Positions 39,481 to 47,474 of a stretch of DNA of 64,000 bases are shown here, one piece after another. The stretch is from the NCBI GenBank assembly GCA_910585265.1, contig CAJUCA010000008.1:13730-77729 (forward strand), read 5' to 3'. Under the pieces are notes generated by a model, which was given only the letters and a program-made list of their open reading frames with translations, had not been told where the DNA came from and did not search any database. The number at the start of each line of letters is the position of its first letter. Positions within the stretch are counted from its first letter, which is position 1. The stretch is from an uncultured Oscillospiraceae bacterium (lineage in GTDB: Bacteria; Bacillota; Clostridia; Oscillospirales; Oscillospiraceae). The translations under genes were made by a program, and so were the position numbers.

Positions 39481-40791
39481 TTACCAATCCACGAAGTCCA
39501 GGGAGGAGGAACGGGTGCGCTTCTTCCGGCGGATGGCGGCCTCTGCGCCGGACAGCAGCTCCTCCAGGGTGCTGGTGTTCTCCTCCCCTACCACCTCGAT
39601 GATGCTGTACTTGAAGTTGCAGCGGTGGCAGAAGATCCGGTCATCGTCCCGCTGGAAGATGGCCAGGATCTCCGCCATCTTCCGCTCGATGAGGTGCTTC
39701 ACGTTGCCGGAGAGGGCCAGGCAGAACTTGTCGTCCTTGAGGCGGGCGAAGGTGTCCCCGCTGCGGAAGTTCTTGCGGACGATCTCCACGAAGTTCTGGA
39801 TGTAGGCGTCCCCCACCTTGTCGCCGTAGGTATTGTTGATGTCGTCCACGCCCTCCAGGTCCAGGTAGCACAGGGTCACGTCCTGCTTCTGCCGGAAGGT
39901 CTGGGCCATGAACTCCTCCAGGAACTGGCCGTTGCGGATGCCGGTTTCCAGGTCGTGGTAGGCCTGGGTGTTCAGGTGCCGGGCGTTCATCTTCTCGCTG
40001 GTCACGTCCATGACGATGTGGATGCAGGAGGCCCGGTTCTGCCACTCGATGGGGAAGGAGATGATCCGGTAGCACCCGCCCCGGTTGTGCTCCTCCAGCT
40101 CCCAAATCTTGTACCGCTCGGTGCGCTCCCACTCCAGGATCTTGGACTGGATGGGCAGGCGGTGCTTGCAGGTCTCGCAGTGGTCGCCGCCCTGTCCGTT
40201 GTCCTGGTGGCGTTTATTGCAGTAGACGATCTCCCGGGTCTCCTCGTCCACCACCAGCATCCATTCCTCCCGCTGGCCCAGCAGGTCCACCAGCATCTCG
40301 GTGTAGCTCTCGATGATGTCCGCCCGGTTCTGGGCCCGGCGGACCTCCGCCCTGAGCTGGGCGCGGCGGTCGTCCAGCTGGCGGGTCATCGCGTTGAAGG
40401 CGTCGGACAGGGTCCCCAGCTGGGACACCTGCTGGGAGTAATCCCCCGCGGCCACCTGCCCCGCCTGGTTGACCAGCTGCTTCAGGTTGCCGTGGAGGTT
40501 TTTCAGCCCCACGTACAGGCAGCTGTCCCGCTGGGGCTGTTCCGCGTCCAGGCAGCCCTTGGACAGCTGGACGGAGTAGTCCGCCAGCTCCTCCGCCATG
40601 GCGCGGAAGGACTCTAACGCCGCGCCCAGCTCCCGGCAGGGCTCCGCCAGCCGCTCCGCCTCCAGCCTGGCGTGGGGCGCGTCCCGGAGGATGTCCTCCA
40701 AATACCGCGTCAGCTCCTTGCAGCTCTCCTCCACGCCCAGCGCGCCGTCCTGCCCCTGGGGGCTGTTCTCCTTGAGTTCCAGATCATCCAT
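39481..40791 (-). CDS. HAMP/PAS protein with degenerate GGDEF domain
   Basis: A 436-residue protein without membrane helices. The N-terminal helical region (about 15-150) includes a HAMP-like stretch (QVAAGDYSQQVSQLGTLSDAFNAMTRQL). A PAS-like domain (about 165-265) contains a Cys cluster, HCETCKH, that could bind metal or sense redox. The C-terminal GGDEF-like domain (about 275-430) reads RLKDDKFCLAL where RxGGDEF is expected, so it is probably not a cyclase. It could act as a c-di-GMP or GTP sensor or partner for the EAL protein it converges on. Confidence 0.82.
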   Translation of the reverse strand: MDDLELKENSPQGQDGALGVEESCKELTRYLEDILRDAPHARLEAERLAEPCRELGAALESFRAMAEELADYSVQLSKGCLDAEQPQRDSCLYVGLKNLHGNLKQLVNQAGQVAAGDYSQQVSQLGTLSDAFNAMTRQLDDRRAQLRAEVRRAQNRADIIESYTEMLVDLLGQREEWMLVVDEETREIVYCNKRHQDNGQGGDHCETCKHRLPIQSKILEWERTERYKIWELEEHNRGGCYRIISFPIEWQNRASCIHIVMDVTSEKMNARHLNTQAYHDLETGIRNGQFLEEFMAQTFRQKQDVTLCYLDLEGVDDINNTYGDKVGDAYIQNFVEIVRKNFRSGDTFARLKDDKFCLALSGNVKHLIERKMAEILAIFQRDDDRIFCHRCNFKYSIIEVVGEENTSTLEELLSGAEAAIRRKKRTRSSSLDFVDW

Positions 40792-41037
40792 CTCGGTTCC
40801 TTACCCTTTCTTGCGGCTGAAATCCGCGGCCCACACCGGGCGGCGGGGCTGATCCTGCCGCAGGTTGGAATAAAATGGATGATTTTGAGGGAAATCTCCA
40901 TCTTATCCAGTCATTCTGCCCCAATGCCGTCCAATACCGGAAAAGAGGCAGGTTGTGCCCATTCTATCACGGAAGCCGGGAATGTTCAAGATCCTTGCGG
41001 CAAAATTACTTGCCGGAATTTGGGCGGGCCTGCCCGC

Positions 41038-42048
41038 TCACTTCAAAAAGGTCTTGTAGTCCTCGTAATTGCGCCGCAGCAGCTCCGGGGTGTCCAGCCC
41101 GTAGGGGCAGCGTCCGGCGCACTGGCCGCAGTGGAGGCACTGGTCGATGCGGGCCATTTTCTCCCGCCACTCCGGGGTGAGGCTGCCCTCCGCCGGGGCG
41201 CGCCGCAGCAGCAGGGACATCCGGGCGCAGTTGGGTATGTCGATCTGGGCGGGACAGGGCAGGCAGTAGCCGCAGCCCCGGCAGAAGTCCCCGGCCAGCT
41301 CCCCGCTGTCGTGGTCGATGACCGCCTGCAACTCCGGCGTCAGGGCCGGGGGATTGTGGATGTAGGACAAAAACTCGTCCAGCTCCCGCTCCCGCTGGAT
41401 GCCCCAGATGGGCAGGGCGTTGGGATAGCGGGCCTGGAAGGCGTAGGCCGCGGCGGAGCTGGTGATCAGCCCCCCGGACAGGGCCTTCATGGAGATGAAG
41501 CCCACATTTTCCCGCCCGCAGTCCTGCACCAGCCGGATCTCCTCCGGGGCGGCCAGATAGCAGAAGGGGAACTGGATGGTGTCGTACAGGCCGGACTCCA
41601 TGGCCTCCCGGGCCACCGCCAGACGGTGGTTGGTCAGGCCGATGAACCGGATCTTCCCCTGGGCCCTGGCTTCCAGCATGGCCTCGTACAGCCCGGAGCC
41701 GTCCCCCGGCCTGGGGCAGACGGCGGGGTTGTGGAACTGGAGCAGGTCCACATAGTCCGTGTTCAGGTTTTTCAGGCTGGTGTGGAGGTCATCCCAGAAG
41801 CCCTCCACGGTTTGGGACGGCGTTTTGGTGGCCAGGACGAACTGGTCCCGCCTGCCGGACAGGGCGTAGCCGATCTTTTCCTCGCTGTCGGTGTAGGCCC
41901 GGGCGGTGTCGAAGAAGTCGATGCCGTGATCCAGGGCCTTTTGGAGCAGGCAGGCGGCCTCGTCCCGGGAGACCCGCTGTATGGGCAGGGCTCCAAAGCC
42001 GTTTTTGTTGACGGTGAGCCCGGTGCGGCCCAGGGTAACCTGTGTCAT
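41038..42048 (-). CDS. Aldo/keto reductase with C-terminal 4Fe-4S ferredoxin domain
   Basis: A 336-residue protein. The aldo/keto reductase barrel (about 1-260) starts with LGRTGLTVNKNGFGALPIQ and carries the catalytic Asp/Tyr pair in FFDTARAYTDSEEKIG. The C-terminal third has two Cys clusters, CRGCGYCLPCP and CLHCGQCAGRCPYG, for two Fe-S clusters. Such fusions are common in anaerobes and their substrates are mostly unknown. The ATG at 42048 is chosen over an upstream in-frame start because the latter lies in the promoter. The 246-bp gap downstream (40792-41037) shows nothing recognisable. Confidence 0.92.
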   Translation of the reverse strand: MTQVTLGRTGLTVNKNGFGALPIQRVSRDEAACLLQKALDHGIDFFDTARAYTDSEEKIGYALSGRRDQFVLATKTPSQTVEGFWDDLHTSLKNLNTDYVDLLQFHNPAVCPRPGDGSGLYEAMLEARAQGKIRFIGLTNHRLAVAREAMESGLYDTIQFPFCYLAAPEEIRLVQDCGRENVGFISMKALSGGLITSSAAAYAFQARYPNALPIWGIQRERELDEFLSYIHNPPALTPELQAVIDHDSGELAGDFCRGCGYCLPCPAQIDIPNCARMSLLLRRAPAEGSLTPEWREKMARIDQCLHCGQCAGRCPYGLDTPELLRRNYEDYKTFLK

Positions 42049-42090
42049 GGGAAATCCCCGCTTTCTATTGGAGTGGTGATTGCATCTTAT

Positions 42091-42118
42091 ATCATACAAA
42101 ATCCGCGGCGTATGTCAA
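42091..42118 (-). promoter_or_regulatory. Sigma-A promoter of the aldo/keto reductase gene
   Basis: On the minus strand TTGACA (42113-42118), a 16-bp spacer and TATGAT (42091-42096). Confidence 0.82.
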
Positions 42119-42151
42119 CCGCGATCCCTGCCATACGCCGGAAAGGGCTTC

Positions 42152-43234
42152 CTACTGGTCCAGCAGGGTGGCCCGGAGGGACACCGGGTTGTGGTCGGTG
42201 TACTGGAATTGGAGGTCCAGGGTCTCCACGCTGTCCAGCCTCACGTTGGGGGAGAGGATGAAGCCGTCGATCACATAGAACTGGTTCCCGGCGGGATCGG
42301 GGTCATAGGGGTGGTTCAGCAGGCGGCAGGAGGGCACCGTGAGGTCGCAGGCGAACTGCCAGCCCTGGGGGAGTATGTCCTGCTCCAGCACCCCCGGCGT
42401 CCACAGTGCGGGGTCCTGGATGGGGAAGGCGTCCAGCGCGCCGGGGAAGGTCTGGTTGAAGTCGCCCCCGGCGATGACGTAGTTCCCCTTTTCGTATTCG
42501 GCGGTGAGGAAGTCCATGAGCATCTTCGTCTGGGCGGCCTTGCCCTCGCCGTCGTCGTAGGCTTCGAGATGGAGGTTCACCAGCACCAGCTCCTTGTCCG
42601 TCCCCTCCAGGCGCACATAGCTCACCAGCAGGCACCGCTTCAGATTGGCGGCGGACACGGGCCAGGAGAAGGGGCAGGGCAGGGCCACGCGCTCCGCCCT
42701 GTCCACGGGAAACGCGGCGAGGGTTTGCAGGCCGCTGTGGACCTTGCCGATGGGGGGCCAGGGGAAGGGGACGAAGTCGCAGGAGTAGTTCAGGGCGTGG
42801 GAAGTGAAACCGGCCCCGGCGCGGATGGCAGCATCCCAATAAAGGAAGCTCTGATCCACGCCGTGGGTGCGGGAGGAATTGGTATCCACCTCCTGAAGGA
42901 AGTATACGTCCGCGCCGTACTGCTCCAGCTGGGCGGCAAGGCCGCTCTGGTTGGACTCCTGCTGCTCCTTGGTGGGGGCCACGTCGCCGCCGCCGTCCAT
43001 GAAGAAATCGGAGTCCTTCCCCAGCCCGGCGTATCCGGTGTTCTGGGACAGGATAGTGACGCTGTCCCCGGGGGCCGGGAAGGGGGCATGGGGACCGTCA
43101 GGAACCTCCACCTCCACGTGCTCCACCGCGTCCGGCTTGTATTCGGTGACGGTGAGCCAGCCGATGAGCCCCACGGCGGCCAGCACAACGATCCCCAGCA
43201 CCGCGCCGACGCCGATCAATATCTTTTTCGCCAT
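42152..43234 (-). CDS. Membrane-anchored endonuclease/exonuclease/phosphatase-fold protein
   Basis: A 360-residue protein with an N-terminal helix (about 4-28) that should act as anchor or uncleaved signal. The rest has the EEP fold: ILSQNTGY near residue 62, FLQEVDTNSS near 112, VNLHLEAYDD near 218, GGDFNQTFPG near 255 and the terminal TDHNPVSL. These include the metal-binding Glu, the Asp/Asn pair and the catalytic His. The substrate may be a phospholipid, an inositol phosphate or DNA and is not clear. The ATG at 43234 is supported by AAAGGATG and a promoter 26 bp upstream. Confidence 0.88.
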   Translation of the reverse strand: MAKKILIGVGAVLGIVVLAAVGLIGWLTVTEYKPDAVEHVEVEVPDGPHAPFPAPGDSVTILSQNTGYAGLGKDSDFFMDGGGDVAPTKEQQESNQSGLAAQLEQYGADVYFLQEVDTNSSRTHGVDQSFLYWDAAIRAGAGFTSHALNYSCDFVPFPWPPIGKVHSGLQTLAAFPVDRAERVALPCPFSWPVSAANLKRCLLVSYVRLEGTDKELVLVNLHLEAYDDGEGKAAQTKMLMDFLTAEYEKGNYVIAGGDFNQTFPGALDAFPIQDPALWTPGVLEQDILPQGWQFACDLTVPSCRLLNHPYDPDPAGNQFYVIDGFILSPNVRLDSVETLDLQFQYTDHNPVSLRATLLDQ

Positions 43235-43259
43235 GTCCGCACATCCTTTCTTGGCACCC

Positions 43260-43288
43260 ATTATACTGGAAGCGGGGCCGTTTGGCAA
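43260..43288 (-). promoter_or_regulatory. Sigma-A promoter of the EEP-fold gene
   Basis: On the minus strand TTGCCA (43283-43288), 17 bp and TATAAT (43260-43265). Confidence 0.82.
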
Positions 43289-43342
43289 GGGCCGGCTCCC
43301 CTTTTTTTGCCCCCTTCCCCCGGCCCGCCCGCCGCCGCCCGC

Positions 43343-43369
43343 ACCCGTTTTGTCCCGGCGCATACAATG
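43343..43369 (+). promoter_or_regulatory. Possible sporulation (sigma-K-like) promoter
   Basis: AC (43343-43344), 16 bp, then CATACAATG (43361-43369) is close to the sigma-K consensus AC-N16-CATAnnnTA; CATACAAT also fits the sigma-E -10 box. No sigma-A -35 box is seen at the right distance. Confidence 0.4.
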
Positions 43370-43433
43370 GGAGTGGAAGGGGAACGCCCTACCCATCCCC
43401 CTCCCATCAACCACAAAACCGGGAGGTACTACT

Positions 43434-44267
43434 ATGGCCGATTTCATCGAGCCGGGCCCCATCTGCGATACCGCCGGTATCCGCGAGGCCGTGTGCATCC
43501 ACACCCGAAAGATCTTTGACTCCTGCCGTGATAAGGACTGCGTCGAGGATCTGCGCCTTTACCCCACCGTCAGCTCCCAGGCTGTCATCGACCGGGCCAT
43601 CAGCCTCAAGGCCGGGCAGGCCGAGCTGCTGTACGCGTACATCGACGTGGAGCCTGTGGGCTTCAACCGGGGCTACTTCACCGTGGACGTGCGGTATTTC
43701 TACCGCGTCACCGCCGACGCCTTCGTGGGCGCGGCCCGCCCGGTGTCCATCTGCGGGCTGGCCGTGTTCGACAAGCGGGCCATCCTGTTCGGCAGCGAGG
43801 GCAGCGCGAAGGTGTTCTCCTCCAACAGCCGGGTGGACGATCTGGACGAGCAGAACCTGATGAGCACCAACCTGCCCATCGCGGTGGTGAACTCCGTGGA
43901 CCCCATCATCCTGTCCATGCGGCTGTCCGACCCCTGCGAGCCTCCGGTGTGCTCCTGCGGCAGCGACGCCGAGGTGCCCGCGGGCATCGCCGGGTGCTTC
44001 CCCGGGGAGCTGAACATGGGCGGCGAGGGGCGGCGTGTGTACGTCACCCTGGGCCAGTTCTCCATCATCCGCCTGGAGCGGGACAGCCAGCTCCTCATCC
44101 CCGCCTACGACTACTGTATGCCCACCAAGGAGTGCAGCGCGGGGGGCGGCGAGGAGGACCCCTGCGCCATTTTCCGTCAGGTGCAGTTCCCCACCGAGGA
44201 GTTCTTCCCCCCCAACACCATCGCGCCCCCGGACGGCTGCCAGGACGGCAAAAACTACTGCTGCTGA
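43434..44267 (+). CDS. Cys-rich conserved clostridial protein, possible spore-coat component
   Basis: A 277-residue protein with no signal peptide and more than a dozen cysteines, several in clusters (CRDKDC, CSCGSD, CC at the C-terminus). The opening, ICDTAGIREAVC with a following FDSCRDKDCVEDLRLYP, is strongly conserved among Clostridia in proteins of unknown function, as I recall. A spore-coat or other cross-linked shell role is suggested by the Cys content and by the sigma-K-like promoter, but this is inference. The ATG at 43434 follows GGGAGG by 7 bp; the long frame upstream belongs to the antisense of the EEP gene. Confidence 0.8.
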   Translation: MADFIEPGPICDTAGIREAVCIHTRKIFDSCRDKDCVEDLRLYPTVSSQAVIDRAISLKAGQAELLYAYIDVEPVGFNRGYFTVDVRYFYRVTADAFVGAARPVSICGLAVFDKRAILFGSEGSAKVFSSNSRVDDLDEQNLMSTNLPIAVVNSVDPIILSMRLSDPCEPPVCSCGSDAEVPAGIAGCFPGELNMGGEGRRVYVTLGQFSIIRLERDSQLLIPAYDYCMPTKECSAGGGEEDPCAIFRQVQFPTEEFFPPNTIAPPDGCQDGKNYCC

Positions 44268-44297
44268 ATGCGCTGGGCCCGCGTGGGGTCCGAAAGG

Positions 44298-44330
44298 AGC
44301 GGGGCGGGCTGTCCGCCCCGCTTCTTTAAT
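44298..44330 (+). terminator. Rho-independent terminator
   Basis: AGCGGGGCGG, loop GCTGT and the complement, followed by TCTTTAATT. Confidence 0.88.
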
Positions 44331-44345
44331 TTTTTGTGAAGCCTA

Positions 44346-44374
44346 TTCTCATGGCGAGAAAAATGTGGTAAACT
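44346..44374 (+). promoter_or_regulatory. Weak candidate promoter of the murB operon
   Basis: TTCTCA, 17 bp and TAAACT, 40 bp before the murB start. The -35 box is poor, so this is tentative. Confidence 0.4.
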
Positions 44375-44414
44375 AACAGTCTATACAAAATAAAACCATT
44401 TCCGGGAGGCCACC

Positions 44415-45389
44415 ATGATGAATTGGAACGCCCTGTATGACCGCCTCCGGGCGGAAGCCCCCGCCCTGGAGCTGCGGCGGGACGAGCCTATGTCCCGCCA
44501 CACCTCCTTCCAGGTGGGCGGGCCTGTGCCCCTGCTGGCCCTGCCCAAAAACGAGGAGGAGGTTCAGCAGGTGCTGTCCGTGGCGGCGGTGGAGTTCGGC
44601 GTGAAGCCCTTCTTCATGGGCAAGGGCACCAACCTGCTGGTGTCCGACGGGGGGGCGGACCTGCTGGTGGTGAAGGCCTTCGACGGCCTGAGCCGCCTGG
44701 AGCTGCTGCCTGAGGGGGAGTGGCCGGGGCACCGCACCATCCAGGCGGGCAGCGGCGTGTCCCTGGCGCGGCTGGCGTCCTTCGCCCTGGAGTGCGGGCT
44801 GGCGGGGCTGGAGTTCGCCCACGGCATCCCCGGCAGCGTGGGGGGCGGCGTGTACATGAACGCCGGGGCCTACGGCGGGGAGCTGGGGCAGGTAGTGTCC
44901 AGCGTGGTGTCCGCCGCCCTGCCCGACGAGGACTTCCTCCGGGAACACGTCAATCCCCTGTTTTCCTACCGCCACAGCGTCTACCAGGAGCGGGAGGAAT
45001 TTATTCTCCGGGCCAGCTTCTCCCTGAAGCCCGGCGACCGGGCGGAGATCAAGGCCAAAATGGACGACCTGGCCCAGCGGCGGAAATCCAAGCAGCCCCT
45101 GGAATACCCCAGCGCGGGCAGTACCTTCAAGCGGCCCGCCCCCGTGGACGGTCAGCCCGTCTACGCCGCCGCCCTCATCGACCAGTGCGGGCTGAAAGGG
45201 CTGGCGGTGGGCGGCGCCCAGGTGTCGGAGAAGCACGCGGGCTTTGTGATCAACCGGGGCGGGGCCACCTGCGGCGACATTGTAAAGCTCATGGCCCAAG
45301 TGCGGGAGCGGGTGCTCCAGGAGACGGGCGTGACGCTGGAGCCCGAGGTGCGGTATCTGGGGAAGGAGGGAGAAGCATGGAATTTCTGA
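44415..45389 (+). CDS. murB: UDP-N-acetylenolpyruvoylglucosamine reductase MurB
   Basis: A 324-residue flavoenzyme that makes UDP-N-acetylmuramate in the second committed step of peptidoglycan synthesis. FAD-binding motifs are visible (FFMGKGTNLLVSDGG, then GLEFAHGIPGSVGGGVYMNAGAYGGE). YPSAGSTFKRP holds the catalytic Ser of the type II enzymes, and EPEVRYLG near the end carries the Glu. The gene starts a murB-rapZ-yvcK-whiA cluster found throughout Firmicutes. ATG codons at 44415 and 44418 are both possible. Confidence 0.97.
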   Translation: MMNWNALYDRLRAEAPALELRRDEPMSRHTSFQVGGPVPLLALPKNEEEVQQVLSVAAVEFGVKPFFMGKGTNLLVSDGGADLLVVKAFDGLSRLELLPEGEWPGHRTIQAGSGVSLARLASFALECGLAGLEFAHGIPGSVGGGVYMNAGAYGGELGQVVSSVVSAALPDEDFLREHVNPLFSYRHSVYQEREEFILRASFSLKPGDRAEIKAKMDDLAQRRKSKQPLEYPSAGSTFKRPAPVDGQPVYAAALIDQCGLKGLAVGGAQVSEKHAGFVINRGGATCGDIVKLMAQVRERVLQETGVTLEPEVRYLGKEGEAWNF

Positions 45390-46240
45390 TTGTGTCCGGC
45401 CTGTCCGGGGCGGGCAAGTCCACCGTCATGTCCATTTTGGAGGACAGCGGCTTTTTCTGCGTGGACAACCTGCCCCCGGTGCTCATCCCAAAATTTGCCG
45501 AGGTGTGTCTGGCCGGGATGGGGAGCTATGAGCGGGTGGCCATGGTGTGCGACATCCGGGCCGGGGAGCAGTTCGACGGGCTGTTTCAGGCCATGGACAC
45601 CCTGAAGGCCATGGAGTTCCACTATAAGGTGCTGTTTGTGGACGCGGACACCGCCGCCATCATCCAGCGGTACAAGGAGACCCGGCGCAGCCACCCCCTG
45701 CTGGCGGAGACAGGCAGCCTGTCCAAGGCGGTGGAGCGGGAGCGGGCCGCCATGGAGCCGCTGCGGGCCAGGGCGGATTACATCATCACCACCACCACCC
45801 TGCCGGTGCGCAAGCTCCGGGGGCAGGTGCTGGATATGTTCGCCCCCCACCGGAATACCGTCAGCGAGATGAGCATATCCGTCACCTCCTTCGGCTTCAA
45901 GTACGGCATCCCGCTGGAGGCGGATCTGGTCTTTGACGTGCGCTTCCTGCCCAATCCCTTCTATGTGGCGGAGCTGCGGCCCCTCACCGGGCTGGACAAG
46001 GGCGTGGCGGATTACGTGTTTGCCACCCCCTCCGCCCAGGAGCTGATGGAACACCTGCGGGGGCTGATGGACTTCCTCCTCCCCCACTTCGTGGAGGAGG
46101 GCAAGAGCGCGCTGGTGATCGCCGTGGGCTGCACCGGAGGGCGGCACCGCTCGGTGGCGGTGACCCATGCGCTGTGCGAATACATTCAGGGGCTGGGCTA
46201 CGGGGCCGGTGAGACCCACCGGGACATGACGAGGGCATGA
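45377..46240 (+). CDS. rapZ: RapZ/YvcJ nucleotide-binding protein
   Basis: A 287-residue P-loop protein. Walker A GLSGAGKST is at residues 8-16, with DSGFFCVDNLPP shortly after and the conserved C-terminal GCTGGRHRSV. In E. coli RapZ is an RNase adapter and UDP-GlcNAc sensor; the Firmicute YvcJ has GTPase activity and a less clear role. The ATG at 45377 follows GGAAGGAGGG and overlaps the end of murB by 13 bp. Confidence 0.95.
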   Translation: MEFLIVSGLSGAGKSTVMSILEDSGFFCVDNLPPVLIPKFAEVCLAGMGSYERVAMVCDIRAGEQFDGLFQAMDTLKAMEFHYKVLFVDADTAAIIQRYKETRRSHPLLAETGSLSKAVERERAAMEPLRARADYIITTTTLPVRKLRGQVLDMFAPHRNTVSEMSISVTSFGFKYGIPLEADLVFDVRFLPNPFYVAELRPLTGLDKGVADYVFATPSAQELMEHLRGLMDFLLPHFVEEGKSALVIAVGCTGGRHRSVAVTHALCEYIQGLGYGAGETHRDMTRA

Positions 46241-47241
46241 GCATGGGTGAACTGAAACGGCGGAAGGGCCCCGCCATCGCGGCCCTGGGCGGCGGGCACG
46301 GCCTGTCCGCCATCCTGCGCGGGCTGAAGCTGTATACCGACGACCTCACCGCCATCGTCACCGTGGCGGACGATGGGGGCGGCTCCGGGGTGCTCCGGGA
46401 GGATTTAGGTATGCCTCCGCCCGGGGACATCCGCAGCTGCATGGAGGCCCTGGCGGACACCGAGTCCCTCATGCGGCAGCTGCTGGCCTACCGCTTCCCC
46501 GATGGGCGGCTGGCGGGGCAGGCCTTCGGCAACCTTCTGCTGGCCGCGCTGGACGGCATCTCCCCCTCCTTCGACCAGGCGGTGGCCCGGATGAGCGAGG
46601 TGCTGGCGATTACGGGACGTATTCTCCCGGTGACAAATGCCAATGTGCAATTAGAGGCCCGCTTTGAGAACGGGGCCAGCGTCCGGGGGGAGTCCAAGAT
46701 CTCCGCCGCCAAGAAGGAGCAGAACTGCCGCATCCACCACGTCCGCCTCCTGCCGGAGCACACCCCCGCCCTCCCCGCGGCGGTGGAGGCCATCCGGCGG
46801 GCGGAGGTGATTCTGCTGGGGCCGGGGAGCCTGTACACCAGCGTGATCCCCAACCTGCTGGTGGACGGCATCTCCGAGGCCATCCAGGACAGCGGCGCGC
46901 TGAAAATCTACGTCTGCAATATCATGACCCAGGACGGGGAGACGGAGGGCATGACCGCCCAGGACCACGTGGCCGCCCTGCTGGAGCACGGCGGGCCGGG
47001 GCTGGTGGATCTGTGCCTGTTCAACTCCGACCCCATCGGCCCGGAGCTGCTGGAGCGGTACTCCGCCGAGGACGCGGAGCCCATGCGGGCCGACCGCCGG
47101 GAGGTGGAGCTGCTGGGGGTGGAGATGGTGTGCCGCCCCCTCCTGGACGAGGACTGCGGCTACGCCCGCCACTCCGGGCTGAAGGTCGCCCAGGCGGTGC
47201 TGGACCTGTACCAGCAGCGGGCGGACACCAAGATTTTTTAA
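46237..47241 (+). CDS. yvcK: YvcK/CofD-like gluconeogenesis factor
   Basis: A 334-residue protein. It has the YvcK signatures ALGGGHGLSAILRGLK at the N-terminus, VADDGGGSGVLREDLGMPPPGDIRSC near residue 43 and NALL-like GNLLLAAL near 97. The protein binds UDP-GlcNAc and is needed for growth on gluconeogenic carbon and for cell-wall regulation in Bacillus and Listeria. It overlaps rapZ by four bases and its stop TAA begins the first whiA-leader repeat. Confidence 0.96.
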   Translation: MSMGELKRRKGPAIAALGGGHGLSAILRGLKLYTDDLTAIVTVADDGGGSGVLREDLGMPPPGDIRSCMEALADTESLMRQLLAYRFPDGRLAGQAFGNLLLAALDGISPSFDQAVARMSEVLAITGRILPVTNANVQLEARFENGASVRGESKISAAKKEQNCRIHHVRLLPEHTPALPAAVEAIRRAEVILLGPGSLYTSVIPNLLVDGISEAIQDSGALKIYVCNIMTQDGETEGMTAQDHVAALLEHGGPGLVDLCLFNSDPIGPELLERYSAEDAEPMRADRREVELLGVEMVCRPLLDEDCGYARHSGLKVAQAVLDLYQQRADTKIF

Positions 47242-47459
47242 GGGGGACCGCCTCGGCCTGTTCCGCGGGTCCCTGCCGCCCGCCCCACCGGAGTGGGCGG
47301 CAAAAGAACTTGTAAGGGGGGTGCCGTGGCCTTTTCCGCGCGTCCCTGACTGCCCGCCCCACCGGAGTGGGCGGCAAAAGAACTTGTAAGGGGGGTGCCG
47401 CGGCCTTTTCCGCGCGTCCTTGACTGCCCGCCCACCGGGGCGGGCGGCAAAAGAACTTG
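47239..47459. repeat. Three 73-74-bp tandem repeats duplicating the whiA start region
   Basis: Units start with TAAGGGGG at 47239, 47313 and 47387, and a partial fourth at 47460 contains the real whiA ribosome binding site and start. Each unit holds the ribosome binding site, a match to the first whiA codons and a hairpin (CCGCCCCAC with GTGGGCGG) followed by AAAAGAACTTG. In unit 1 the GTG is kept and gives a seven-codon frame (47326-47349, MAFSARP); in units 0 and 2 it is mutated. Confidence 0.93.
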
Positions 47460-47474
47460 TAAGGGGGGATTCCC

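Noticed and set aside
47239..47459. CRISPR array
   Set aside because: The three units are near-identical along their whole length, with no unique spacers, and they match the whiA 5' end.
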